Shown in pieces: positions 1 through 12,442 of a DNA stretch of 64,000 nucleotides. The notes under the pieces were generated by a model. That model was not told the DNA's origin. It was given only the letters and a program-made list of their open reading frames with translations, and ran no database searches. A program made the position numbers and the translations under genes. The DNA is from Agelaius tricolor. Its lineage: Eukaryota; Chordata; Aves; Passeriformes; Icteridae. Location: NCBI GenBank assembly GCA_023055355.1, contig JALJCS010000037.1, positions 2,666,001 through 2,730,000 of the forward strand, written 5' to 3'. Each line of letters opens with the position of its first letter. Position 1 is the first letter of the stretch.

Positions 1-837
1 CAGAATTATAAAAATCCACAAGAAACCTCTGGATTTACACCTTCATTTTTCAGCCCTAGATGGTGGCACTGTGAAACAACTGCATTTGTCACTCACTGAA
101 TAAATTTCTGTTTCCCATCCATCATAAAATTAAGGTCAAAGCCATTAAAAACTTTTTTTTCTTCCTGAACATGGAGTAAAAAATTGGCAGGGGAAGGTCA
201 TTGTGTCAAATTAAATCTTCTCATGGAGATTAAACTTTTTTTTTCCTTTTTTAATCAAAAGGTATCTAAATTTAACACCGAGGCCTCATTTTGAAATGTA
301 ACATTGAAACATTCCGTACTGAAAAATGCTGAAATGCTGTACTCTGGGCTTCAAAACAAAAAATTGAAAATCAGTGCAAAATTTGACAGATTATCTTGGC
401 TGTCCTCAATTTGAAATTTTAGTGGATAAACTGTTGATAAAAATATTTTGTCCAGTTCTAATTAATACCATCACCATCAGCCAGGGGCCATCACTACGGT
501 CTGAATAAAATGTAAGAGTGAGATAACCCCAAATGCAAAAAACTCTCCAGTCTCCTTGCCAGGATGTTGCAGTTTCCATAATTCTCCATCATTTTCTGCA
601 TTCCCAGAGTAAGAGAAAAGGCTGCAGCAGCAAAGAGCAACACAATTGTCCAGACTTGATGAAGACACAAGGAAGAACACACATCCTGAGGCTGTTCCTG
701 TTTTCCCACAGAGGGAGGGGTGAGAGCAGAGCCCCTGGAAAGAAGCACTGGTTGTCAGCTCACAACACCCAGTGCGTGCTCACTCTTTGAATTTAATCAG
801 TCTTGTGTCACTTAATTTAGGTAAATTTAGTTAAACC
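1..837. other. No gene seen; AT-rich, apparently unique DNA
   Basis: The first 470 bases are AT-rich with T and A runs and no repeat family I recognise. 480-835 is of mixed composition with short unconvincing open frames. Confidence 0.6.
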
Positions 838-1352
838 TCAACTGGTGAGGGCACACCTGGAGTGCTGTGCCCAGCTCTGGCCCCTCAGGTTGGGAAGGAA
901 GTTGAGATGAGAGCATCCAGAGGGGCGACGAGGCTGGAGAGGGGCTGGGAACACAAACCCTGTGAGGAAGCCCTGAGGGAGCTGGGGGTGCTCAGCCTGG
1001 AGAAAAGGAGACTCAGGGCTGCCCCCATCACTGCACAGCTCCTGAAAGGTGCCTGTGCTCAGCTGGGGCTGGGCTCTTTCTCCAGCAGCACTGACACAAC
1101 CAGAGCACACAGCCTCGAGCTGTGCCAAGGGAAATTCAGGTTGGATAGCAGGAAAAAGTTTTTTACAAAAGGAGTGATAAAGTTCTGGAATGGCTGCCCA
1201 GGGAGGTGGTGGAGTCCCCATCCCTGGGGGTGTTTAACAAAGCCTGGATGTGGCACTGGGTGCCAGGGTTGAGTGGAGGGGTTGGGGCTGGGTTGGACTC
1301 AATGATCTTCAAGGTCTCTTCCAACCCAGTGATTCTGTGAATTCCGTGAATT
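838..1352 (+). mobile_element. CR1 LINE 3' fragment
   Basis: Recognisable CR1 3' region: GAGGCTGGAGAGGGGCTGG, GGAATGGCTGCCCAGGGAGG, TCAATGATCTTCAAGGTCTC, and the typical tail of GATTCTGTGAATTC-type octamers. 5' truncated, no coding capacity. Confidence 0.93.
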
Positions 1353-2950
1353 CTGTGAATCAGTGAAACCCAAGCAAGCCATAGACACAGGGGTGGGGAG
1401 CTGACTCTGCTGAAAAATGGCAACTGTCTGGAAGCACTCAGAGTTCATAGATTCATATATTTACACCTGTAAGGATGGCTGTGAGGGCTGCTTAATGAAC
1501 TTGACTAATTAAAACAAATTCACTTCAGGGGGGATGTAAAACAAACTCACCAAGGGGGGCATTGAGAGAAGGCAGCACCAACTCCTGAGAGAAACCCTCC
1601 TGGATGGGCAGGACAACCTTGGGATCATCCCCAGAGACAATGAGGAGTTTTTCTTTGTTAAAGCAAAGCTCTCTGGGTCCATCCTCTCTATAAACTAATT
1701 CATCTGGACATAAATTAGCACATGGGGCTTTTAATCCCCACAGTGCTCTGTGATGCTGCTTGCTCCGGCCTTGAGGGAGGGGAAGGGATTCAGCTCAGCC
1801 CTGTGCCAGTCCCAAAAGTCCCTCCATGGCTCATCCAGGCTGCTCCCAACCCCTCCTGCAGCAACAGGAGCCCTCCAACCTCTGCATCTGCTCAGCCTCC
1901 TGCGAGAGATCAAAGGCTGATCCTTATCCCAGCACATCTGGGAACAGATGGGCCACGAGCCAGGCTGGATTTCCTCCAGGAAAAAAGGCTGGGGATGCCT
2001 GGGAATGAAACAGGCAGTCCTGGAGATGTTTTCTTTCATTCCTCAAATGCCAGGAGACGCATGGACCCATCCCATCCAGACTGAGGAGATGTGTGCAGAC
2101 ATGAGGGAGCTGTTCAGGTGAAATATTCCTGAGTTTTCACTCTGCAAACACGTCAGGCATGTTCCTGTGCAGGGATGTGCCAAGGGAAGGAAACCCCCAG
2201 CTCTCCATGCCAGCCAGCCATGGCAAAGTGTTTCCCTGAATGACCTTTGGGCAATTTAGCTTTTGATTTATTTGTAATGGAAATTAAATAGGTAATGACA
2301 TAAAGGAAAATTACCTCAGCTAATTGGCATGTAATGCCAGGAGAATAAATCCTTGGTTTTGATGATTAAAACTTCCATATCTTACTAAAAATGGAACCTC
2401 TTTAGTCTTGCCAATTCTAACATGATCTTCCCAGAGAGGTGGGCACACACCCCTCACACACCCACCTCAAAATTTATTTTATTTTTATATATTTTTATAT
2501 ATTTATATATTTTTATTTATTCTTTTGTTAAAAAGAATAAATCCAGCTCAGCCCTCCCATTCCCTGGTGGGGGAAAAAAAAAACAAACAAACCTTTTCTG
2601 CTTAAACAATCAAACCAGCAAGGCTTGCAGTGCATTTTAAACAGTAAAAATGGAAAAGGAAGCCAGAATTTGGGGTGCAAAGTCCAGCCTGTGGGCACAG
2701 AACACCTGAAATGCTGACTCAGGTCAGTCTCAAGCAGGGAAAATCTGCTTCACGCCTGGGTTTTGTTCCAGCTGACAAAGCCAGACACTTCAGAGTGAGA
2801 GAATTGGCTCTCACACTCCTTTCTGTGGGTGGGAAGGGAAAGCAGAGCTGCTGCCCGTTCCCTGCAGTGGCTTTGGGAGCTTGTGCCCCAGCACAGAGCA
2901 AAATCCTCTGTGCAGAGCTCCTGACCCAGCTGAGCCTCTCTGGATTTCCT
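1353..2950. other. No gene seen
   Basis: Mixed-composition DNA with an AT tract at 2475-2540. Open frames up to 129 codons lack start context, codon bias or a recognisable family. Confidence 0.6.
2475..2540. repeat. AT-rich TTTATATAT tract
   Basis: Alternating TTTATATATT units over about 60 bp, low complexity. Confidence 0.8.
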
Positions 2951-3121
2951 GCTGCCTTCATCCCGATGGAGGAGGAGCCCAGGGGAGCACAGCTCTGCTG
3001 GAGCAGCAGCCTGGAGGGGAAAGTGGAGAAACCTCTGAGGAACCAGCTGCAGAAAGGGAGGTGAGGTGGCAGAGGGGTGACTGCAGAACAGAGAGCCAGT
3101 GCTGAAGGGCTCCCTGTGCCT
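2951..3121 (+). repeat. Dispersed 171-bp repeat, copy 1
   Basis: GCTGCCTTCATCCC to GAAGGGCTCCCTGTGCCT, over 90% like 7573-7755 (which has a 12-bp insert, CTGCTGGGACAG). Element family not recognised. Confidence 0.85.
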
Positions 3122-3151
3122 GCACAGCACCAGGGGACACTGGGAGGACAC

Positions 3152-4150
3152 TGTGCTCTCTTCACAGAGAGCAGCAGGCACAGCTTCTCAAGGATTTCTC
3201 CTGGAAGAGCACAGAGAGAAGAAGAGAAAACAATTCTTATCTCTACTCGCTGCTCCTGTTGTTTGGCACATGTGGAATGTGTTATGGAGACTGTTTATCC
3301 AAAGTGATTTGTTAATTGGACACCAGTGAGTGTCAGGACCCAGAACATCCCTCTGGCTGTCCAGGATGGCCAGGACCCTGCCAGGGGGCTCAGGGACCCT
3401 GGCACAGAGCCCAGAACACCTGTGGGTTTGATTGTGACCCATGGAGCAAATCACCAACCTTAGATGAAGATCAGCAAGCCACAACAGTTTAGGTAGAATG
3501 ATAGTGAAGTTATCACGGGGTGGGAAAGTAGATTTTGGGGTTTCTGGTATGGGGGTTCAGGAGGCAAGATGGAGGGATCTGGGTGTGTCCAGCCTTTCTC
3601 CTTCTTCTTGGCCTCCATCTTCTGCTGTGATGGTGGCACTTTTAGATTGGTTTAGAGTAGAAGCTCAGTGTCTAACACAGGTGATAGGTGTTGGAAAGGA
3701 ATTGTAAACATTGTACAGGTAGTTTTTAGTATAAAGACATAACCCTGCCCTGGGGCAGGCAGAGTGCCTGGAACTGTCCTGCTGGATGGACCTCAGCAGG
3801 GCAGGAGAAAGAATTTTATAGATAAGACACAATAAACAACCTTGAGACAGAGAAATGAAGAGCTCTGACTCCTTCTTCAAGCACTGGGCTGGGAAAAGAG
3901 ACTTTCCAACTTTTCTTGGGGTCACTCTGACAAGCTAGAGATCCTGACAAGTGAGGGTTGTTTTGATTCCTTGGCCAATTGGGTCAAAGCTGTGTCCTGG
4001 CTGTCTGAGACAGTCATGAGGTTTTATTTAGTATCTCTTTAGTATAGTTATAGTATAGCATTAGTGGAATATAATATAGCTTAATAAAGCAATTGTTCAG
4101 CATTCTGAAATCATGGAGTCAGAGCACATTATTCCCTGGCTGGGGGAATT
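3152..4150 (+). mobile_element. Older LTR (family A) split by the family C LTR
   Basis: The segments 3152-3330 and 3950-about 4150 line up with the start and end of the LTR at 46582-46938: TGTGGAATGTGTTATGGAGA, a TTAATTGG box, TTTAGTATAG-type AT stretch, AATAAAG, and CATGGAGTCAGAG near the end. Outer edges are approximate, with no clear target duplication. Confidence 0.65.
3331..3949 (+). mobile_element. Solo LTR (family C), nested in an older LTR
   Basis: Begins TGTCAGGACCC and ends GAGATCCTGACA, so the termini are inverted repeats (TGTCAGGA/TCCTGACA). A perfect 6-bp target duplication AGTGAG lies at 3325-3330 and 3950-3955. AATAAA near 3830. A second copy is at 44535-45147. Confidence 0.92.
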
Positions 4151-4311
4151 AACTACTGGATTAGTGGAAGTCAGACTTCTGCCATTCTCTGAGGCTGAAA
4201 ACACCTTTGGGAAAAATGCACCAGTGCAAAAGCAGTGTGAGACCCAAGCAGGGGAGCACTTCCACTGGTGAGAGAGTTCTGCTCTCACTGCCTGCCAGAA
4301 CCAGCCAGGGC

Positions 4312-5057
4312 TGTTGGGAAAGATGAAAGTTTGACAAGAAAGTCTCACAGCTATGTGTGCTTGGCAGAAAGATCTCTGAATGTAGAACCTGAGAGCAGAA
4401 TAGAGATGGAAGCAAGTTTTGATATAGAAGAACAATGGATGTGCAAATTGAGGGTTGCTGAGCCAGTCTTAGTGGACAACTAAAAAAGCAAAGGTTAATT
4501 CAGTTGGAAAGAGATTTTATGACTACAGCAAAGGATATGTTGACCATGAACAAAAGTATGTTTTGTCCAAGTAGAAACAGGTCTTAGGAAAAGCAGAAGA
4601 TACCACAGGCAAACAAACACGCTGATGTGGCAGGTAGAAAAAGGGTCTAAGAATTTTCCACTGCAAGAAAACTGAAAAACAACTTTAAGCTTTAACTGTA
4701 CCAAACTAACTCATGTGGTTGACCATAATATGGTAATGACAGTTATGATAGGGTGTAGGTAATAGTAAAGGTGTTGTACATGATGCTGATTGGTTGTTAT
4801 GTATTAAGATGCTCAGCAAAGCAAAATATAAATTGCATTGTAACCATAACTAAAGGGGCTTCAGGCTTCTCTATAGCTGTAGCTGGCAGCTTTAGGTGTG
4901 GCTCTGTTACCCATGACCCAAGACTGCTATAACATTTTCTATACAATAAACAGCATTTTGAAGAGCTGTAATATACAATAAACAGTATTTTGTATACAAT
5001 AAACAGCATTTTAAAGAGCCACCTGATGTCCCACATCTCTCATTTCAGGCTCTTACA
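4312..5057 (+). mobile_element. Solo LTR (family B)
   Basis: Begins TGTTGGGAAAGATG and ends GGCTCTTACA. Flanks CAGGGC/CAGGGA (five of six). Near the 3' end are three tandem ATACAATAAACAG(C/T)ATTTT units, each with AATAAA. Sister copies are at 11683-12436 and 45496-47272. Confidence 0.85.
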
Positions 5058-5559
5058 CAGGGAAGATAGGCAAAGGGCTGAAATCAGGTTTAGTTTTCCC
5101 TCTGGGGTTCATAACTCACCTGCAAACCTGTCTAGGGCTTGTGCTTTGTGTGGTGTGGAGGGCTGGGTGAGCAAGTGCTTTTTCTCCCTGAAGAAAAGAC
5201 TGAAGCACATAAGAAAAATGCTCTGAAACAGCTCCTTGTGCTAATATTTGTAAAGCATTTCCAGCCCACAGGAGCTCCCAGAATGCCACCACAGGAAATG
5301 GGTGATTCCCTCTGGGTCAGGGCAGGTGGAGTTTGTGCAGTTCAGGATTATTCCATGCTGTTTCTAGGCATGGGGAGGAGGCTGGTGTGCCCCCCCAAAA
5401 AATTCACTTTGTGTTATTCTCTGTGGAAAAGTGCATTTTAAACAAATTTCCTCCCACCCTCCTGTTCTGGAGCCTGGGCATGGCCAAGTGGGAGCTCTGC
5501 AGTGCTGTTTGAGGGGTTCTCTTTCCTTCAGAAGAAAACTGGAAGATATATTTCATTAT

Positions 5560-5960
5560 ATTCTAGAGAGACAGAGCAGCCAGCTAGCAGAAACAATGAG
5601 ACAGAACTAATTAAGTTTTGAGCTTTATTAGGATGGGCTTTTTTTCCTTGCATCCTGCTCCATAGTGATGCCTTTTGGGACTACCTAAAAACAGAGGCCA
5701 GACAAAATTAAGGGATATAAAAAGCAGTTATATTTATTGAAGGCCTTCAGGTACATTTAGGGCATTTAAGCCCTCCAGGGGCTACATCCAAAATGGAAAC
5801 CAAAAAAGGTTTCACACTTTCATAAGTTTGGTCCATTTGCATATTGGGGGTTCATCTGCCAATTACAGCTTCAGCTAACGAAGTCATTGAGCCCCAGTTT
5901 GCTCCCCCCAAAACTCCCTTTTGTTTCCATCTCTGGGGCCTGAGGCAGTGAGGGGTCCTT
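5560..5960 (-). mobile_element. Probable LTR remnant
   Basis: Minus-strand reading has CAATATGCAAATGG, a stretch ending CCTTCAATAAATATAACTGC, and then GGCCTCTGTTTTTAGGTAG, which resembles an LTR promoter, signal and R/U5 end. No target duplication or clean ends were found. Confidence 0.35.
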
Positions 5961-7572
5961 GATTGCCAGGCCTGGAGAGGAATTGTTGTGTCTGCCCCAA
6001 ATGGGAAAGCAGCAGCAGCTCCCACTGTGTGTGGAGTTTGGAGTTACACACTAAAGAACTGCAGGGTTACAAATATATGGAATATATAAAAGCTCAAATG
6101 CAAAAGCAGCAGTGGTACCACCTGGAGCAGCACAGCAAAAGCAGCAATGGCTGCTGGGGATCTCCCTGAGGCAGCAAACTCCCAGTCCCAGATTGAACCT
6201 TGCTGCTCCAAACAGCCTCCCAGTGACATTTCACAGCCTCAGGACAGCTCTGCTCCCAAACTAAACCTTCCCTCAGGGAGATCTGCATTGCCACTTGGAT
6301 GGGGAGACTTCTGAGTCAAGTGAACAGTGGGTGCATCTTGTAGTGGAAAGGACATTTCCCTCTCTGAGTTTCCTGGCTCTGACATAACTGGGAAGATGAT
6401 TTCTCAGTGTGTCAGCTTTACTGTCAAGCCACAGCCTCGTGCTCACCGTCAGGGCTCCAATTTGCTGTGCCAGACCAGGTTTACAGCTGGCATTTCACAC
6501 CTGCCCCTCCCTGAGTGCCAACCCTGCAGCTCCATCAGGGCCGGGCCACCAAGGGATGGAGGCACTGCAGGAAACTGCTTCTTTTCACTCCATCCCAAGC
6601 CCTTCCATCTCTGTATGCTGTGCATGAAGGTTGGCAGAGGTGATGGGGATGATGAAGAGCTGCAAAGCTCTGAGCATTTTGAGTACTTACCTGAGCACCA
6701 GAATCTTCTGGAGTTTGCAAAACCAGGCCGGAAATTGCTCAATGACAAAATTTCTATCTTTCTCCTTCCAGTCAGGCTAAAAATAAAATAAAGCCCTTGT
6801 GCCAGGCTCATTTCTGCTGCAACCACATTTGTCTGAGCAGAGTTATTGGGGGTGAGGATGGGCCTTTACCATGTTGTTTTTCAGCAGTGCAACTTCCAGT
6901 CACAGCCAGAGCAGGGAAATGGAAACCAGTGGTGGGTGAGGCAGCCCAGCACTGCTCCCCTGGGCTCCTCACACCAGCAGCTCCCCAAAATCCACCTCAC
7001 CTTCTCCTGCTCAGCACCAACAAGGTGTCTGTAGGGCAGCTTTTAGCTGGAGGGAACTGGGGCAAGACCCAGCTCAGTCCCATTCCTGGAAAGTCCAGGC
7101 TTTGTGTTTAGGCAGGGGCTGGGTGCACCTGAAGGAGGTTTTGAAGCTCTTCTGGCCTTGCTCTTCCCCATCTTTACAAAATTGGCATCTAATTTTGGTT
7201 TTGTTTGCCTGTAGAGGATGCATTTCTCCTGGAAGTCCCGTGAAGAGTGAGGAAGACAATTTGTTATTTCATGAAGGGTGAGAAGGAGCATTGCCCAACC
7301 CGATGGACAAATGGCCTGTGCTCCCACCCCAGCAGGGTCACAGCTGCACTGGGACCGAGTGAGGGCTGTTCATGGAATTCCTGACATCCCAGTGGGGTGC
7401 TAGGAGACAGGAATATGGGACACAGCCAAGACACTGAGCTTCTGCCTGGACACCCTCTCCCCATTCCAGGTGTTTCCCCATTCCAGCACACCCAGCTCCC
7501 ACACAGGGGTACCTTTGCACCTGAATGCCCATCCCAGCATCACCCCCCAGCTGAGCTCAGGGGAGGGACAAA
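5961..7572. other. No gene seen
   Basis: Moderately GC-rich sequence with short open frames on both strands, the longest 154 codons at 6327-6791. None resembles a known protein to me. Confidence 0.55.
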
Positions 7573-7755
7573 GCTGCCTTCATCCCAATGGAGGAGGAGC
7601 TGCTGGGACAGCCCAGGGGAACACAGCTCTGCTGGAGCAGCAGCCTGGAGGGAAAAGTGGAGAAACCTCTGAGGAACCAGCTGCAGAAAGGGAGGTGAGG
7701 TGGCAGAGGGGTGACTGCAGAACAGAGAGCCAGTGCTGAAGGGCTCCCTGTGCCT
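7573..7755 (+). repeat. Dispersed repeat, copy 2
   Basis: Partner of 2951-3121, 4.6 kb away in the same orientation. Confidence 0.85.
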
Positions 7756-7804
7756 TCAGGACCCAGGGAGATGTCCCAGCACCAGGGGACATTTTGCTGC
7801 AGCA

Positions 7805-8262
7805 AGTCACAGAATACCCTGAGCTGGAAGGGACCCAAGGATTGCCCAGCCCAGCCCCTGTCCCTGCCCAGAGCCCCAACAACCCCACCCTGGTGCCCCA
7901 GTTCTGGCAGGGAGGAACAGGAGCACAGCCTGGGGTTCAATCACTGCCTGTGGGGGACAGGGGCTGCCCTTGCTGAAAAGGGATGGGAAACTCAGCTGGT
8001 GCTGCATGGACTGAGGGAATCAGAGCAGCACAGAATGTCCTGAGCTGGGAGGGACTGAAGGGATCCCCCAGGCCAGCCCCTGTCCCTGCCCAGCCCCTGT
8101 CCCAGCAACCCCAGCCTGGGCATCCCTGGCAGCGCTGCCCAAAGGCTCCTGGAGCTCTGGCAGCCTCGGGGCCGTGCCCATTCCCTGGGGAGCCTGGGCA
8201 GTGCCAGCACCCTCTGGGGGAAGAACCTTGCCCTGAGCTCAGCCTCAGCTGCCCTGGCCCAG
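7805..8262 (-). mobile_element. Two CR1 3' fragments in tandem
   Basis: Reverse-oriented CR1 ends begin at 7805 (CACAGAATACCCTGAGCTGG) and again at 8028 (CACAGAATGTCCTGAGCTGG), each followed by the GCCCCTGTCCCTGCCC region. Roughly 7935-8027 between them is not CR1-like. Confidence 0.85.
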
Positions 8263-10531
8263 CTGTTCCCTCACAGTGCCTGTCACTTGTCTGTGTCACA
8301 GATCTGTGTCTGTCCCTCTCATCCTCTCAGGAGGAAGTCACAGGTCCACAGACAGTGATAGGAAGGTGACATCAGCTCTGGCTGTCCTGAGCTCTGCTGG
8401 GAACAGGAACTGAGCAGCACAGGGCAGGGCTGGCTGTCCCACACAGCAGCTGAGGATGTTGCAGAAGCCACAGGGTGACCTTAGGTGCCTCCTGAGAGAG
8501 TCTGGGCTGTGCCCAGAGGTGGCTGCATCACTGCTGCGAGGGGAGGAGGGAACAGGGTCTGTTCTGGGGTTTAGAAACCAGCAAGTCCCAAATGCCTTTG
8601 AGGAAGTGTTTGTGTGAGGCCCTGAGCCAGGACATGACTCTTCCTTTGGACCCTGTGAACTTCCCACCTCCCCCATGCTGCCTCCCACCCTTCAGGGATG
8701 TGTCTGTACATCCAGGGTGCCAGAGGGCTACACTCAAACACAAAACCTGGCAGAGTCACTTCAAAACAGACCTTTCAGAGCCCTCGTGCTCCTGCCACAC
8801 GCAGGAGAAGCTGCTCCCATGGAAAAGTCACACTCAGCATCATTTGACATCCACAGCTTCCTCCACAGCTACTGCCAAGCTCACAGAGACATCTCTGAGC
8901 ACTACAAAACAGAAACCTGTGCCTGCACAGCATCACTCCAGCCTGCTCTGAACACAAACCTCTCCACCTCCTGCCAGGTGAGGGGTGGTTCAGCCAAGAG
9001 GAGAAGGTTTGGGGCTCCCTTTTCCCCCTGCTCCAGATCAGCCTTGATCTACCCAGGGCCACCTGAGGGGGTGGCTCAGGCAGTCAGGGGTGGATCTGGC
9101 TGCATTCCTGGAGGTTTCCTGCTGAGCCATTCCCAGGGCCATGGAAATGTCTCAGATGAGCAAAAGGAATCAGCTGGGGGCAGTTTCTAACACAGCAGAA
9201 CCTGTTGCTGTTAATAACTGCAGGCTAAATCTTACCTGGCTTGGAGCAGGCATCTACTTTCCTTTTGCATTTAAAAAAAAGGTGAAACCACCAAAATTCT
9301 GGCGTTGGAGCTCAGAGCTTCAGCCAAGAGGTTTAATGGTTATTCTGGTGCCACAGCCAAGCTCAGAGAGCAGAGCAGCACCACAAACCTGAGCTTACCC
9401 CGGTGTCTGGTTTGGGTGTGGACCTACTGCTGTAAGTGCAGATCAAACAAGAGGGATGTGCCTGAACAGGACTGGATTATCACTCTCTAATGAGCATTTC
9501 AGTGAGAGGTAATTGCTCTGCACTGTGTGACAGGAGGGTGAGAACTGAGGCACTGAGGTGACAGGTAAATTCCTTCACTAAACAGGAACAAGGCTCCATG
9601 GGCTGTGTTGTCACAGGCTGGAAGGAGATAAGGCTCAGCTCCCACTGCAGAGGTTTCATAAAAATTGATCATTTAAAACCCTTGCAATGTCTAGCAACAG
9701 TAATTATATTTCATACCTCAGATGACTAAAAAAGATTCTCCAGTATCTTATGGTATCTGTGACAGGGAGAACGTGGAGCTGAGCATTCCCTTGGGGCAGG
9801 ATGTGTAGATCACTGGGAAAGGAAAGAGTGGATAAAGTTAGATTGTCGTGCAGATCCTGAAGTTTTTCCAACATTTTCTCGTTTTTTTAAACAGTTCTGA
9901 GCCGGGGAGGGGGAAAAAATAATTAAGCTCAAGGACACTTCATTTATACATCCAAAACAACAAAGCTGGGACCTTGAGTTTCTGACCCTGACTCCACTTA
10001 CTCAGTTACCACAAATGACTTCAGCAGCCACCTCTTAAATCAGCTCAGAAAATGCATGGAAATATTTAGCAACAACAACGAAAAAATCCACTCCATCTTT
10101 CCATTCAGTCAGATACACATTGACAAACACCTTTTGGGCTGAAACAAAAGCAAACTGCAATGGCTTAGAGCGTCTGCGGTCCCCTAAAAGTCCCCTGGCC
10201 CCTCCTGGCCTCTCTCAGTTAAAGTTCACAGAGAACAGGTACAGGGGACAAATCTCAATCAGGAAACAGAATATTGGGTGGGAGGGAAATTCAACAAAGC
10301 AGGGCTGCTGGTTGTGCTGAGGTCGGGAACACCTCCCTGAGCCTGTGCTGACGGTGTGATGTGAACTCCAACCACATGAGAAAGGGCTGTCAATGACTGA
10401 CTGCTGACTCAGCTGCCACCATTACTCACTCACTTTGTCCCTCCTGCTGCTTTCTCTGCTCTCCTTCTCCCTGCCAGGTACTGGGAGGCACCTCTGGGTC
10501 TGTGCCTTCATCACCAGCTGCTCCTGCCAAA
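8263..10531. other. No gene seen
   Basis: Unannotated DNA. The 171-codon open frame at 8675-9190 has low-complexity composition and no family match. 9500-10100 is AT-richer and may be unique. Confidence 0.55.
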
Positions 10532-10537
10532 GGGGAC

Positions 10538-11145
10538 TGTTGGGGAAAGTGAAACAGGAAAGCCTTATAAATATGATTGCCTGGCAAAAGATTTTGAGAA
10601 TATAGAAACTATAAGCGAGATTGAAATGAAAGCAAGCTTTGAGATGCCTCAGTTACTGAACAACTGGAAAACAATGGTGTGGCTGCTGAAGGTGATCCCC
10701 TTGTGATGGAACAACACCCTCTGCTTGCAGACAGGCCCAAGGGGCAGAGCAGACCCTGCCAGCTTGGCAGAAGGGGCCCAAAGAGGAGTTTGTAGGGTTT
10801 AAAATGTAACACAGGATGGTAATGGAATGATTCTTATAGGCTGTATGGAAATGCTGTAGGATTTGTATCTTGGACTAGATTGGTTAGTGAGAATCAGAAT
10901 ATTCAACACAGAAGAAGATTTATGGTATTGTAATGGGAACCTTGCTCTCTTACCCTTTTACTCTCTCACCCTCTCATCCCCTCTCTGCCCCTCTCTTCTC
11001 TCAGGCCTGCTCTGAGCTGTGCCTGGCAGCTCCCAGCAGGGCCCTGCCCCCAGGCCCTTTGCAATGAACCCCAAGTTCCAGCCCTGGCCCCAGAGATCTC
11101 TCATCTCCATCCATCCTGACCCTCCTACCCTCTGATGCTCCTACA
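10538..11145 (+). mobile_element. Solo LTR, plus strand
   Basis: Begins TGTTGGGGAAAGTG and ends GATGCTCCTACA, with a perfect 6-bp target duplication GGGGAC (10532-10537 and 11146-11151). 608 bp. The AATGAACCCC at about 11064 looks like a mutated AATAAA. Confidence 0.85.
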
Positions 11146-11202
11146 GGGGACAGCAGGCAGAGAGGACAGGGGTTGAGCCCAAAACTCCCTAAACCCAATG
11201 TT

Positions 11203-11283
11203 CCATCACATCCCACCAGCCTGCACCAAAAAAATCGCACCTGCCTTGAATCCTGACTTCCTCCAAGCATCTCTCATTTGCAG
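11203..11283 (+). repeat. Dispersed 80-bp repeat, copy 1
   Basis: CATCCCACCAGCCTGCACCA and CCTTGAATCCTGACTTCCTC; second copy at 13226-13306. It lies just outside the LTR at 10538. Family unknown. Confidence 0.75.
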
Positions 11284-11682
11284 GACAATCAAACTGGTCT
11301 GTGTTGGCTCATCTGGGGGATTTTTGTAAAGATGTTTTGTTTTCTTGGCTGTCTTTAACAATTCTTAGCATTTATCCTTTGCCAAAAATCCACCTGATCA
11401 GAGGAATCCACCCACAGGCCCTGCAATAACTGCCAATAAATTTTGTCTCTTCTGCACCTCTGTGACATGTGAGTCCCTCTGGCATGGAGAAGGAAGGCCA
11501 GGGCTTGGGGGATGGGGAATGGGGTGGAAGAGCAGAAATGAGCCTTTCATCAGACATCCCAACCCATCCTTGGCACTGACCCCAAACCACTCCATGGACC
11601 TTGCCTGGGACCCACCAGGACACTGTGGGGAATTCCCCTGCCACAGTCTGAGTGAGCTGCCAGCTGTTGAGCACATCTGGGG

Positions 11683-12436
11683 TATAAGAGCTGAAATGAG
11701 AGATGTGGGACTCCAGGAGCTCTCCAAAATGCAGTTTATTGTATCCAAAATGCAGTTTATTATATCCAAAATGCAGTTTATTCCATCCAAGAGGTTACAG
11801 CAGCCCAGGGTCGTGGGTGACAGAGCTGTGCCCACAGCTGTCAGCTCCAGCTGCAGGCAGGCCTGGAGACCCTTTGGGTTTGGTTACAGTGCATTATAGA
11901 CTTTTCTTTTGGTTACAATGCATTCTATACTTTTCTTTTGGTCACAATGCATTCTATACTTTTCTTTGCTGAGCATCTTCATACAGCAGAACCAATTTAT
12001 ACCTTAACTATTATCTACAGCCTATCATAACTACTATAATTACCATATTCATGTTACTGTTCTCCAATCACTCAAAGTCAGTACATTACAGTTTAAGCTA
12101 GAAGTTGTTTTTCAGTTTTCTTGCAGTGGAAAATTCTGAGACCTTTTTTCTACTTGCAACTTTGCTGCCTTGTTTGCCTGTGCTCTCTTTCTGCTTGGTA
12201 CAAACATCTTCTTGTTTGGGGTGGGTTTATCCTTTGCTCTAAGCCATAAAACCCCTTCTAACTAACACAGCCTTTGCCTCCTTGGTTATCCAGTGAGACT
12301 GGCTCAGCAATTCTTTTCTTCTAGATCAAAACTTGCTTCCATTTCTATTCCTTCATCAGACTCTACATTTAAAAATCTTTCTGCTAAGCCCACATATCTG
12401 TGAGACTTTCTTGTCAAACTTTCATCCTTCCCAACA
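11683..12436 (-). mobile_element. Solo LTR (family B)
   Basis: Minus-strand copy of the element at 4312: sense start TGTTGGGAAGGATG, end AGCTCTTATA. Flanks CCCCAC/CCCCAG (five of six). Three tandem units of a TTGGATA(C/A)AATAAACTGCATTTT type lie near its end. Confidence 0.85.
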
Positions 12437-12442
12437 GTGGGG

